Shown piece by piece: positions 8,925 to 17,381 of a DNA stretch of 64,000 nt. The notes below the pieces were generated by a model. The model saw nothing but the letters and a program-made list of their open reading frames with translations, had not been told where the DNA came from and did no database searches. Origin of the DNA: Microbacterium sp. B35-30 (lineage in GTDB: Bacteria; Actinomycetota; Actinomycetes; Actinomycetales; Microbacteriaceae); NCBI RefSeq assembly GCF_010634855.1, contig NZ_MWLQ01000019.1, positions 58,806 to 122,805 of the forward strand, written 5' to 3'. The number at the start of each line of letters is the position of its first letter. The first letter of the stretch is position 1. Made by a program: the position numbers and the translations under genes.

Positions 8925-10556
8925 TCATCGCGCCTCGCCCCAGAATTCGCAGTGGTGTACGGCCGCGAAGTCACCGGTCACACGGTCACCCGACGAAGAA
9001 AGGCTGATGGCTGTGCCGGTATCACCGGAGAAAGCTGCCCAGGGGAGAATCCCGGAGGCCGCGAAATCGCCCCAATAGTCCATCATTCGATGAGCCAGGG
9101 TCTTCTCGTGGGCGGTCAGCGGCCTCTCCACATCGGCGTAGTCAAAGAGATACGCAAGCTCGGCGCTATGACTGCTGGCCATATCGATGCCCGGGATGCG
9201 CTGTCCAGCGAGCGTCGGCGATGTCGGATCGTCGAACTCAAACTGCCACGTCGCCACAGATTGTGCTGCCACGGTTTTCGCGAATTCAAAGGACCCGCAT
9301 CCGAACGAAGCATCCGTCATGACCGCGGCAAACGCGTATGCCGGCTTCTCGTAGGCGCCCGCGGGATACCGCTGGAGCACCGCTTCGGCGCCAGGCCCGA
9401 AGAATGCCATCACCGTCTGGGCATATTGCTCAGCGGTTGCTGCCGCCGGGTCTGGCCCCAGCGCACCGACGGCTCCGATGTAGTCCCACTTCGTCGACCC
9501 AACGAGGACTGGGACGCGATGCCAGCGACCGGCTGCGATCGCCACTTGAGGCTGCTCGGGCACGGTCGGCACGCCGTAGGTTGGCGTGAAGAATCCGCCG
9601 GTGCTCATGATCGAATCCGCATCGAGCCCGCGCAAGCACTCGAGCTGATGGGGTCCGGTCGGACAGCCCAGCCCGGTCGCGAACGCCTCGCCCACCGCGA
9701 TGGACTGAGCACGCGCGTTGAAGAGTGCTTGGGTGCACGGACCGCTCTGGAGCACCGCCCGCGAGAAGTAGCCCTCCGCCCGCGGAGATACGAGGAGTCC
9801 ACAGATCGACATCGCACCGGCGGATTGTCCCGCAACAGCAACCTTTGCGGGGTCCCCTCCGAATGAGCGGATGTTTTCACGAACCCACTCCAGTGCGGCG
9901 ATCTGGTCGCGCAATCCGGCATTGCCGGCGTCTGGTCCTTGGGACTCTGTGGCCAGGTACCCCAATGCGCCCAGCCGGTAGTTCATCGTGACGACTACCG
10001 TGTTCGTTCGCTCCGCGAGTTCGCGGGCGTCGAACAACGCTCCGCTACCGGCAGCGAACGCGCCGCCGTGGAGCCAGACAAGAACGCCCATGTCTTCGCG
10101 ACCGCCACCAGTCGGCGATGTTTTATGGTCGGGGCGATAGACATCGAGGTAGAGGCAGTCCTCACTGGTCTCCACGCCGGTCACCGTGGCGAGCCCGGCC
10201 TGCAGACACGCTGGGGCGTGCGAGGTCGCTGATCGAACGCCCGGCCACCGCTCAGGCGCTTCGGGAGCGGCGAATCGCCGCTCTCCCACCGGCGGGGCGG
10301 CATACGGTATCCCGAGGTACGCCTCCACACCGCCATCCGAACTGCCCCGCAAGACGCCTTGCTCCACTTTCACGACCGCTCGACCACCGTCGGTTCCTGA
10401 GCCGGACCCCAGCTCGGCTGCATGCGCCGATACAGGGACGGACCCGGCTATCACGACGGCTGCCGTGATCGCCGCCGCGACGATGGCCCTCGTTCGCAGG
10501 GCTTGTCCACGGCCATGTGGATGTAGAGATATGCTCCGCGCTCGCGTCGATTTCAT
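8925..10556 (-). CDS. Secreted carboxylesterase type B
   Basis: A 543-residue type-B carboxylesterase/lipase. The N-terminus (MKSTRARS... then a hydrophobic run AIVAAAITAAVVIAGSVPVSAHA) is a Sec signal peptide. The mature chain has VWLHGGAF (oxyanion hole), MNYRLGALGYLA, nucleophile motif AVAGQSAGAMS, and a HSAEL segment near the C-terminus where the catalytic His is expected. ATG at 10556 is preceded by GAGG at six bases; ATG at 10574 is a longer alternative. It probably hydrolyses carboxyl esters outside the cell. It lies downstream of the decayed acyl-CoA ligase and thiolase operon on the same strand. Confidence 0.9.
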   Translation of the reverse strand: MKSTRARSISLHPHGRGQALRTRAIVAAAITAAVVIAGSVPVSAHAAELGSGSGTDGGRAVVKVEQGVLRGSSDGGVEAYLGIPYAAPPVGERRFAAPEAPERWPGVRSATSHAPACLQAGLATVTGVETSEDCLYLDVYRPDHKTSPTGGGREDMGVLVWLHGGAFAAGSGALFDARELAERTNTVVVTMNYRLGALGYLATESQGPDAGNAGLRDQIAALEWVRENIRSFGGDPAKVAVAGQSAGAMSICGLLVSPRAEGYFSRAVLQSGPCTQALFNARAQSIAVGEAFATGLGCPTGPHQLECLRGLDADSIMSTGGFFTPTYGVPTVPEQPQVAIAAGRWHRVPVLVGSTKWDYIGAVGALGPDPAAATAEQYAQTVMAFFGPGAEAVLQRYPAGAYEKPAYAFAAVMTDASFGCGSFEFAKTVAAQSVATWQFEFDDPTSPTLAGQRIPGIDMASSHSAELAYLFDYADVERPLTAHEKTLAHRMMDYWGDFAASGILPWAAFSGDTGTAISLSSSGDRVTGDFAAVHHCEFWGEAR

Positions 10557-10670
10557 GTGGGACCTCATCTTCATTGATGCCGAGGACGGCGTGGGTAGAA
10601 CTGGCGACTTAGGGCGCTGGATGCTCGCGAGGCTGACACCCTCGACACAAATCTCAGTCTGCCACTATTT

Positions 10671-11141
10671 TCATATCTCACTCTCGCCCGCATACCGGCT
10701 CGCGATGGATGTCGGTCGCACCACCGCCACTCCGGGGTCATCCGTCGACCTCCAGTCCGGGTGCAGTTCGCGGACGAGGTGCATGATCGCGTCGCGCAGC
10801 GCGTCGCCTCGCGAGGCTTCCGCGACAGGCGCGACGAACGCCGCGACGACATCGCCGCGCAGTTCATCGGGCCGACCACCGACCGCAACTTCGACGGCGT
10901 CGGGCTACTGCACGACGGTGCTTTCGACGTCGGAAGGGGCGATGCGGTCCCCCGCCGCGAGGATCACGTCGTCGTCGCGCGAGGCGAAGAAGAAGTTCTC
11001 ACCGTCGGACTAACGAAACAGCATCCATCGATTCATCTCCGTATGAATGATGCGATCGATCTGATCCGTTTCGCTCAGGTGGCCGTCATCGGCGCGGTCG
11101 AACGGCGCCTCGGTGGGCATGTCACCATCAACAGCACGCAT
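10671..11141 (-). pseudogene. Decayed acyl-CoA ligase (AMP-binding enzyme C-terminal domain) with two in-frame TAG codons
   Basis: Read from ATG at 11141, which has a perfect AAGGAGG site, one frame runs 43 codons to TAG at 11012-11010. It continues in frame as SDGENFFFASRDDDVILAAG, reaches a second TAG after DVESTVVQ, and resumes as PDAVEVAVGGRPDELRGDVVAAFV to TGA at 10671. The segment from FFFASRDDDVI onward matches the C-terminal lid of AMP-forming acyl-CoA synthetases (consensus around RADDVI..AGYRIGP.EVES). The large N-terminal AMP-binding domain is missing, so this is a deletion remnant. The first 43 residues are unrecognised and could be a separate short ORF. It sits after the SDR-thiolase pair, fitting a lost acyl-CoA pathway step. 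Confidence 0.75.
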
Positions 11142-11277
11142 GTGATCCTCCTTGACCCCTGCGAACATTTCAGTTCACTCGTATTTCACGATACGGTGAC
11201 ATCGTCGGTTATTCCACCCACTCGTGTGTAATTCAGATGGCAGTTCGGTCAAGCCGGTGTCGGACACAGCTGCCGCG

Positions 11278-12438
11278 TCAGATCGCCTCGAGCACGCTGA
11301 CGTAGTTCGCGACCGCGAGACCGCCCATGTTATGCACGGCCGCACGCCGTGCGTTCGGCAGCTGCATGTCACCGGCGGTCCCAGTCAGTTGCATCGACGC
11401 CATCACGTGCTGCGAGACGCCCGTGGCCCCGACCGGGTGGCCCTTCGACTTCAGCCCTCCCGAGACGTTCACAGGGAGTGCGCCGTCCCGATCGACGATG
11501 CCTTCCTCGATCGCACGCCTGCCCTCACCGCGTCGCGTGAGGCCGATGACCTCGTACATGATCAACTCTGCGATCGTGAAGCAATCGTGCACCTCGACAA
11601 GATCCAGATCGTCACGGGAGACGCCCGCCGCGCTCAACGCCCGTGTCCACGCCTGAACGCTCCCCGCGAAGGCGAGTGGATCGCGTTCACTCCACGGCAG
11701 ATAGTCGTTCGCTTGTGCCATCCCCATCATGCGGACGGGGGCATGACGAGCGTTCCGCGAGGACTGAGCGGAGAGCACGAGCGCAGCCGCGCCGTCAGAA
11801 ACGGGCGAGCAGTCCGTGCGTCGAAGTGGAGCAGCGACGACCGGGTTGCGATCCGACACGGTTCGGCAGAACTCTTCAGTCAGCGGCTTGCGCAGGTGAG
11901 CGAACGGGTTAAGCGCACCGTTGCGATGGCTTTTCGCGGCGATCATCGCGAGCGGGCCGCCGACCGGCCCGTACCGCTCTTCGTAGATCGCCGCCGTGCG
12001 AGCGAACAGTCCGGCGAACCCCGTGACGGACTCCGAACCCGCCGATTCGTAATCCGCGCCGAGCAGCGCTCGGCCGACGGCGTCGGAGGGCGCGTGCGTC
12101 ATCTTCTCGGCGCCGATGACCAGAACATTGCGGGCGGAGCCAGCCTGAAGCGCCTTCACGCCCTGCAGGACCGCCGCGGACCCGGAGGCACACGCGTTCT
12201 CCACTCGCGTGGCCGGAACATGGCGCAGCGCGGGTGAGATCTGCAGCGCGAGGGAGGATGCGAATGCAAGGGGCACGAGCCCGGCGTTGAAGGTGCCGAG
12301 ATAGATCTCGTCGATATCGGCCGGATCAAGCCCCGCGTCCTCGATGGCGGCAGCACCGACGCCGACGATCAGGCTCTCAAGGGTCTCGCCCGGGAGTTTT
12401 CCGAACTGGCCGTGAGCCCACCCCGTGATGAAGGGCAT
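11278..12438 (-). CDS. Thiolase family protein (acetyl-CoA acetyltransferase/SCP-x type)
   Basis: A 386-residue thiolase that cleaves or condenses acyl-CoA thioesters. The N-terminal block RVENACASGSAAV carries the nucleophilic Cys, EVHDCFTIAEL the middle motif, and NVSGGLKSKGHPVGATG a conserved C-terminal His/Gly motif. The ATG at 12438 overlaps the SDR stop in TGATG, so the two are coupled. The lineage resembles the SCP2/thiolase-like branch used in lipid or sterol side-chain and aromatic degradation. The partner acyl-CoA ligase downstream is broken. No targeting signal is present. Confidence 0.88.
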   Translation of the reverse strand: MPFITGWAHGQFGKLPGETLESLIVGVGAAAIEDAGLDPADIDEIYLGTFNAGLVPLAFASSLALQISPALRHVPATRVENACASGSAAVLQGVKALQAGSARNVLVIGAEKMTHAPSDAVGRALLGADYESAGSESVTGFAGLFARTAAIYEERYGPVGGPLAMIAAKSHRNGALNPFAHLRKPLTEEFCRTVSDRNPVVAAPLRRTDCSPVSDGAAALVLSAQSSRNARHAPVRMMGMAQANDYLPWSERDPLAFAGSVQAWTRALSAAGVSRDDLDLVEVHDCFTIAELIMYEVIGLTRRGEGRRAIEEGIVDRDGALPVNVSGGLKSKGHPVGATGVSQHVMASMQLTGTAGDMQLPNARRAAVHNMGGLAVANYVSVLEAI

Positions 12439-13226
12439 CACGACATCACCATGCCGCCGTCGACGCGGAGGCAAGTGCCGTTGACGTAGGCGGAGGACGG
12501 ATCGACAAGGTAGGCGACGGCGGCGGCCACCTCGTGCGGCTCTCCCATCCGCGGGACCGGGATGGCTGCAACGTCGTAGTCGCCGCTCGCCGCCATAGGC
12601 GAAGCGATCGGCCCGGGGGCGACGGTGTTGCAAGTGATGCCCCATGCCCCCACCTGTCGAGCGATCCACTTGGTGAGGTTGATCGCGCCGCCCTTGGAGG
12701 CGGCATAGGCTGCGCCCGAACGCCCACCCGCGCCATCGGCGAACACCGGCCCGATACCGCCAGCCAGCCCCGAAACCGAGCTGATGTTCACGAGGCGCCC
12801 GTAGCCTTGTTCCCGCATATGCGGGAACACCGCGGCCTGACTCGCGAAGGCCGACGCCGTGAGGTTGGTGGCGAGATCCCGTTGCCAGACGTCGAGACTC
12901 AGCCCTTCGAATGACTCACGGCCGCACGTGCCGGCGCAGTTCACCAGGATGTCCAGCCGCCCGGCCACTGTGGCCGTCCGATGGATCGCCGCCTGCAGCG
13001 CCCCGACGTCACTGACATCAACGACGGATGCGCTGCTCGCGCCGATCTCGGCTGCGGTGTGTTCGACGTCGGTGGCAATGTCGAACGCGGTGACGCGAAT
13101 ACCATCGGCGACCAGGCGCTCGGCGATCGCGCGTCCGATACCCCGCGCGGCACCGGTCACGATCGCCACCTGTCCGCGCAACGGCGATGGCAATCCTGGG
13201 TGAGCTGCGGCTTCTGTATAGCTCAT
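12438..13226 (-). CDS. Short-chain dehydrogenase/reductase
   Basis: A 262-residue classical SDR. TGAARGIG is the cofactor glycine motif, NCAG the central beta-strand motif, SSVSG supplies the catalytic Ser and YAASK the Tyr-Lys pair; the end RVDGGMVMS is typical. ATG at 13226 is preceded by AGGAGG; an upstream in-frame start lacks this. Coupled to the thiolase, it probably oxidises a hydroxyacyl-CoA or alcohol intermediate, though the substrate is not determinable. The 254 bases upstream (13227-13480) are AT-richer and likely hold the promoter. Confidence 0.88.
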   Translation of the reverse strand: MSYTEAAAHPGLPSPLRGQVAIVTGAARGIGRAIAERLVADGIRVTAFDIATDVEHTAAEIGASSASVVDVSDVGALQAAIHRTATVAGRLDILVNCAGTCGRESFEGLSLDVWQRDLATNLTASAFASQAAVFPHMREQGYGRLVNISSVSGLAGGIGPVFADGAGGRSGAAYAASKGGAINLTKWIARQVGAWGITCNTVAPGPIASPMAASGDYDVAAIPVPRMGEPHEVAAAVAYLVDPSSAYVNGTCLRVDGGMVMS

Positions 13227-13480
13227 GTGCGCGAGACCTCCTCGGCTCGAAACGTACCTGCGACGGGCGAACAGAATCGAGAACTCGATGGTGCTCAACT
13301 CATACATCGGCCCACCGCGCCATACGCGGCGTACGAATACTGAAGCGTACACATATTTTATTGCGCTATCCAGCACGGGAGATAGGAGCTAGGCGCTCCC
13401 TAGCAGGGGAATCTAAGCTGCGGCAGTATTTCAGGGAGTGCCCGGAGGTTCTTCAGCCATAACGAGGAGCAGGGGAGCTC

Positions 13481-14629
13481 TCAGTTGCGTGTGCGGCACG
13501 CCAGCCACTCGCGGACGGTGCACTGCCACCGCTCTGGGTCGGAGTTCCAAGTCATCGTGTGATCTGCCCGGAACAACTCGTAACGCACTAGGTCCGGTCT
13601 GAGCTCTGCAACTCGGCTCGAGACGGCGAAGGGCGCGGACGAGTCACCTGTTCCCTGGAGAATCAAAGTCGGGACGGAAAGGTCCGCGGAACGTTCGACC
13701 CAATCGAATCGATCAAGCGGGATGGGTGCCTCGAGCCCGGCCAATTCGGACAGCACTCTGTTCCGCAGCCACGGACCGGCCAGAAACCCGAACCAAGATG
13801 GCAAGCCCACACGCGCGCAGTTCGCGTTGATGGCCGCCGACCAATCGAGGACAGGCGAGTCGAGCACGACAGCATCGATCAAACCCTGAAACTCATCCTC
13901 CGCCGCGAGCTGCAGTGCTATTGCAGCCCCCATCGACCAGCCGAACAGCACCATACGGCGCGCGCCCCGATCAATCGCGTAGTGCATGACTTCGCGTACG
14001 TCATCTTTCTCTAACGCGCCAAGCGTCGAACGACCAGTACCGACCGTCGGGCCTTCGCCATCGTTGCGATACGTCACGACTAGTGACGTGAGATCAAGTT
14101 CGGAGGCAACCTCGACACCCCGGAGCGTGCCGGCGCGGGAACTGCCTAGACCATGGATATGGATTGCCCAAACATCGTTGCCGCTCGTCGCCGGACGAAT
14201 TATCCACGTCGGCGCCGGCCCAGCCGGCGTCGCGATGTCGATGTCGACCGCGTCGAGGCAGGCGTCTTGAGGATCCCGGTAGTAGATGCCGCTCCACGAG
14301 GCGCGTTGGCCGACGCTCAACTCAGCGTGTGCCGTCGTCCGAGCGACCGTGCGCGTCACTGTGGCCGACCCTTCGCCGACGACCGCACCGAGCTTCACCC
14401 AGCCGCCGCCTTCGAGCCAGAGATTGTAGATACCCCGCGCTTCTGTCTTGGCGTTGCGGTCAAGGACGACGGCGAGCGCTTCGCCATCTCGAACGATGCC
14501 GCGAATCGTGAGATCGTAGACGCGCTCTCCGGGCGGCGCGGTCAAACGCCGTGCGATGAGGAGGCCTGTGGTGGCTAAAGCCGCAGTGATGGCACCGATG
14601 CCGACAGCCAGGGCCACGATGCGCCTCAA
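13481..14629 (-). CDS. Membrane-anchored alpha/beta hydrolase
   Basis: A 382-residue protein with one N-terminal membrane segment (about residues 4-26) and an exported alpha/beta-hydrolase domain. LFGWSMGAAIAL is the nucleophile elbow, PTLILQGTGDSSAPF carries the acid and FRADHTMTW the His. It starts at TTG (14629), which overlaps the preceding stop as TTGA and has GGGAGG seven bases upstream. It is the last gene of the operon XRE, ImmA, MAB_1171c-like, hydrolase. The family resembles uncharacterised actinobacterial hydrolases; the substrate may be a lipid, peptide or signalling molecule. Confidence 0.8.
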   Translation of the reverse strand: MRRIVALAVGIGAITAALATTGLLIARRLTAPPGERVYDLTIRGIVRDGEALAVVLDRNAKTEARGIYNLWLEGGGWVKLGAVVGEGSATVTRTVARTTAHAELSVGQRASWSGIYYRDPQDACLDAVDIDIATPAGPAPTWIIRPATSGNDVWAIHIHGLGSSRAGTLRGVEVASELDLTSLVVTYRNDGEGPTVGTGRSTLGALEKDDVREVMHYAIDRGARRMVLFGWSMGAAIALQLAAEDEFQGLIDAVVLDSPVLDWSAAINANCARVGLPSWFGFLAGPWLRNRVLSELAGLEAPIPLDRFDWVERSADLSVPTLILQGTGDSSAPFAVSSRVAELRPDLVRYELFRADHTMTWNSDPERWQCTVREWLACRTRN

Positions 14630-15639
14630 CGTGCCTCCCTCGACTCACCGGCAAGTGGAACAGGCTTACGCCCCTCGGTTGGATCCTGCCCGAGAAGGTG
14701 GGCCTCTGCGTCGTCGACCATCACGCGCTCCTGCTTATTCAGCTTGAAGCAAACGCGAGGATCGATCGCGGCATCCCGGATTTCCACCACCTGCCGATGC
14801 AGCTGCGCCTCCGAGTCCTCGAGAGGAAGCCCTGCCAGGTCGCCCTGGCTGATTCCTGGCCGTATCTGAGCCGCTCTTCGCCATGTCGGGGTGAGTTGGC
14901 GCACGAGCTCGTGGGTTCGCCGTTCGCGCGACCGCGCCAGCGCCCAGCGAACGCCCGGCTGGCCCGCCAGGCCCAAGCAGAGGAACAGGAAAGTCGAAAG
15001 AAATAGCGGCCCGTAGATGGTCGAGACGGTGGACATCAAGCCGACATTGCCAGCGACATGCGCCACGTCCATGACGAGGACGGTCGCAGCCAAAGCGACT
15101 CCCGACAGGCTTCCGACCAGCAGCAAGGTCGACGGCAACCGCTGCATTCCCCTGCTCTGCGCAATCTGCCTCGCGGCCACCACAGCCATCACGGCGACAA
15201 CAACGCCGTCATACCCGAACTGGATGATCGAGTACGCGGCTGCGGCCGGTTGCGCGCCGAGGTCCAGCATGAAGGACGTCGTCGTGCCTCCCCGGTCGAT
15301 CAGGCTGAATGCGAAGACAACGCCGGCGAGAGCGACCGCGAGCACAGTTCTCCCCAGGGCAATCCTGACGGCGCGTGGTTGGTACTCGCTCGCTCTCGCA
15401 ACGCCGCGACCGAGGAAGAAGATCCCCACCATCAGCGCCAGGTCCGCGACGAGGGTCGCGATGTTGGCACCCGCGAAAGCATCATCGACCGCGACGTACA
15501 CCGGATCGATGTTGAGAGTCATCGATACGGCGATTGTCACCGCGGAGTACGTGATGCTGCGGTCAGCTCGCCCCCACCGCAATATGAGCAGGCTCGCGAC
15601 GAGCAGCCACATCAAGACGGATACGAGGACAGGGATCAC
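14626..15639 (-). CDS. MAB_1171c-like seven-helix membrane protein
   Basis: A 337-residue protein with about seven hydrophobic helices in the first ~235 residues, then a cytoplasmic tail (RSRERRTHELVRQLTPTWRRA..) ending in a soluble helical domain. This layout matches actinobacterial MAB_1171c/DUF6545-type proteins, often described as putative transporters and commonly found next to XRE/ImmA genes. GTG at 15639 overlaps the ImmA stop (GTGA); its stop overlaps the hydrolase start (TTGA). Role unproven; a sensor or receptor for the adjacent peptidase-regulator pair is a reasonable inference. Confidence 0.7.
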   Translation of the reverse strand: MIPVLVSVLMWLLVASLLILRWGRADRSITYSAVTIAVSMTLNIDPVYVAVDDAFAGANIATLVADLALMVGIFFLGRGVARASEYQPRAVRIALGRTVLAVALAGVVFAFSLIDRGGTTTSFMLDLGAQPAAAAYSIIQFGYDGVVVAVMAVVAARQIAQSRGMQRLPSTLLLVGSLSGVALAATVLVMDVAHVAGNVGLMSTVSTIYGPLFLSTFLFLCLGLAGQPGVRWALARSRERRTHELVRQLTPTWRRAAQIRPGISQGDLAGLPLEDSEAQLHRQVVEIRDAAIDPRVCFKLNKQERVMVDDAEAHLLGQDPTEGRKPVPLAGESREAR

Positions 15640-16100
15640 CCGAAGATCTCCAGGAACCTCGACTCGTGAAATACGCAGCCTCGGATCGCGGCGGCGAGGT
15701 GATCCGCCAAGGTCTCGGCGACGATCTCGTCCTCCGCGACCAGATCCTGCCTGCCAAGGAGCCGCCGACGGGTATCTGGAGCGATGTCGGGCAGCAGAAA
15801 GTCCGGAGTGGGCATCCCTTGGTCGTCACCGTGATCGAGCATCATGTGGGCCAGCTCATGCAACACGAACTGCTGCCGGTGAAGCGCGGAGTCGCTGCGC
15901 GCGTGCAGGACAAGGTCCTCATGGTCGGTCATCAGCCACAGCGCGCAGATACCGTCTTGGTCGTTCAGCTCCGCGAGTTCCACAATGCGAAGGGGGCGTT
16001 GTCTGCGACGCTGCAACGCATTGACGAGATCGTCGAACGAGAAGGCCTCGCCGAGGGCAAGGTCAGTCATGGCCGTCGAAACGGTCTGTCTGATGTTCAT
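15636..16100 (-). CDS. ImmA/IrrE-family zinc metallopeptidase
   Basis: A 154-residue protein with HELAHMMLDH: His81, Glu82 and His85 form an HExxH zinc site, and the later EDEIVAETLADHLA may supply the third ligand. In the family, such peptidases inactivate XRE-type repressors encoded beside them. It lies 64 bases downstream of the XRE gene on the same strand and its stop overlaps the next start. It probably derepresses the operon, or the element, on a signal. Confidence 0.88.
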   Translation of the reverse strand: MNIRQTVSTAMTDLALGEAFSFDDLVNALQRRRQRPLRIVELAELNDQDGICALWLMTDHEDLVLHARSDSALHRQQFVLHELAHMMLDHGDDQGMPTPDFLLPDIAPDTRRRLLGRQDLVAEDEIVAETLADHLAAAIRGCVFHESRFLEIFG

Positions 16101-16164
16101 AGCGTCATCACATCCCTTCGGCGAGGAGCCGCTCGTCGGCTTCCACGGTTGCCGACGAGCTCCT

Positions 16165-16587
16165 CTATGTGTGCGTCATTTCTTCGTCCAGGAACCGGCT
16201 GATTGCCCTGAGCGCCGCCGGAGAAATATCGCCTAACGTTCGGGCCGCATACGACTTCACCTTCGCGGCCCGCATCGATCGCACCAGGTCAAGCTGCGCG
16301 CTGACTTTCGCGGGCATCGGAGCGCCGTCCTCACCCACGAGGAACCCAACCTCCACGCCGAAAAACTCCGCGATGCATTCGATAAGCGGGCGATCCTGGA
16401 CATACCGGTGACCGTTCACGATGTAGGTCCACCGAGATCGCGACAGGTTGACGCCTCTGCTCTGCACGAAGGCGGCGATCTGCGAGAAGGTCGGCTCCTC
16501 GCCGGTCTCCGCGATCGCCACATCGAGCAGCAGCCGCAGGCGTTTCGCCAAGTCCTCCGCCGCCACTTTGCTCTCGTCTTCTGTCAT
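16165..16587 (-). CDS. XRE-family helix-turn-helix regulator
   Basis: A 140-residue regulator. The N-terminal part has an HTH of the form TFSQIAAFVQSRGVNLSRSRWTYIVNG followed by EFFGVEVGFLVGE, typical of actinobacterial XRE proteins paired with ImmA. A C-terminal helix (AARTLGDISPAALRAISRFL) may be the peptidase-cleaved or dimer part. I use ATG at 16587 with AAGGGCGG nine bases upstream; an ATG at 16644 lies inside a palindrome. Palindromic operators at 16632-16753 suggest it represses itself and its operon. Confidence 0.85.
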   Translation of the reverse strand: MTEDESKVAAEDLAKRLRLLLDVAIAETGEEPTFSQIAAFVQSRGVNLSRSRWTYIVNGHRYVQDRPLIECIAEFFGVEVGFLVGEDGAPMPAKVSAQLDLVRSMRAAKVKSYAARTLGDISPAALRAISRFLDEEMTHT

Positions 16588-16631
16588 GTCTGCTGACCGC
16601 CCTTCGCCCTCGGGTGAGGCAAGGCATTGCC

Positions 16632-16645
16632 GATGAGTGCTCATC
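16632..16645. promoter_or_regulatory. Palindrome upstream of the XRE gene
   Basis: GATGAG-TG-CTCATC is a 14-base palindrome 45 bases upstream of the XRE start. Its TGAG..CTCA core resembles the stronger operators at 16653 and 16740. Confidence 0.5.
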
Positions 16646-16652
16646 GCTGGTG

Positions 16653-16688
16653 TTGAGCATGCCCAATCTACGCATTGGGCATGCTCAA
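16653..16688. promoter_or_regulatory. Double operator: 15-bp perfect inverted repeat
   Basis: TTGAGCATGCCCAAT is repeated exactly inverted as ATTGGGCATGCTCAA with CTACGC between. Each arm is itself a near-palindrome of the form TTGAGCATGCYCAA, so this looks like two adjacent binding sites. The position between the XRE gene and the divergent region fits an autoregulatory operator. Confidence 0.7.
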
Positions 16689-16739
16689 TTCAACGGTTGC
16701 CGATCCTGACACGTGGTGCGAAGCTGAGACGCAACGCGG

Positions 16740-16753
16740 TTGAGCATGCTCAA
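16740..16753. promoter_or_regulatory. Third operator copy, perfect palindrome
   Basis: TTGAGCATGCTCAA is a perfect 14-base palindrome and the exact consensus of the arms at 16653-16688, located 51 bases further upstream. Three copies in about 100 bases strongly suggest a specific DNA-binding protein, most likely the adjacent XRE regulator. Confidence 0.65.
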
Positions 16754-16853
16754 AGTTGATGGAGCGGCGCCACCCGCGCCGTCCTCCCCAGAAGGGCCAT
16801 CGATGCCAGGACCTGCCGCAATCAACCGCATACGGCTCAGTGAAGCCAACTTG

Positions 16854-17189
16854 CTAGAACTCCCCCAACACCTGATTCAGCCGCATCACCATTTCAGTGA
16901 CTTGAGCATCGTCGACGATGTACCTCACTCGCTGCCCGCGAATCGCGACGTCCCGCGGCGGATCCGCGATGATCAGCCCGGCGTCAAGCAGCTTCTCGAG
17001 ACCGTTCGCGACCGTCATCTTCGGGATCTCGAGAGCATCGGCGATCTCCGCCCGCGTCTGGCCCGGGTGCTTCCGCAAGTGGCCGATGATGGTCGCCTGC
17101 ATGATGTTCCCGAGAGCGTTGATGGGATCCTCCGCGTAGTCACTGTTCGCGGGGCGGGCGTATCGGGGCACCTGCCCAGTGTGGCGCAC
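16854..17189 (-). CDS. Winged-helix transcriptional regulator
   Basis: A 111-residue protein with a clear winged helix: IIGHLRKHPGQTRAEIADALEIPKMTVANGLEKLLDAGLI followed by a wing (RGQRVRYIVD). The architecture resembles MarR/ArsR-type regulators without a metal site. Start GTG at 17189; GTG at 17171 is possible. It is divergent from the conjugation operon, with only 192 bases between it and the small leader ORF, so it is a candidate controller of transfer genes. A longer plus-strand frame across this region is only a shadow. Confidence 0.75.
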   Translation of the reverse strand: MRHTGQVPRYARPANSDYAEDPINALGNIMQATIIGHLRKHPGQTRAEIADALEIPKMTVANGLEKLLDAGLIIADPPRDVAIRGQRVRYIVDDAQVTEMVMRLNQVLGEF

Positions 17190-17225
17190 CGTTCGAGCCG
17201 CGTCTACGCGAGCGAATCGAAAAGT

Positions 17226-17254
17226 ACTTCACATTGCGAGTGTAGTGTTATACG
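17226..17254 (+). promoter_or_regulatory. Candidate promoter of the transfer operon
   Basis: ACTTCA at 17226-17231 and TATACG at 17249-17254 are separated by 17 bases in an AT-richer patch between the winged-helix gene and the transfer genes. Spacing is ideal but the match to consensus is partial. Confidence 0.35.
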
Positions 17255-17381
17255 CTTCCCTCATGTCAAGGGCCCCGGGAGCACGCAGCGCGGCAGGCGT
17301 CGCCCTGAACTGCTCGGCGCCTGCCAGCGCACAAGCACGAACGACACCGATGTCAGCGCTACATGGCGACGGAGCACTGCC

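Noticed and set aside
13227..17381. Left attachment site of the ICE
   Set aside because: I looked for a second copy of the tRNA-Ser 3' end or of the 59851-59889 hairpin in this stretch and saw none, so no att site is annotated.
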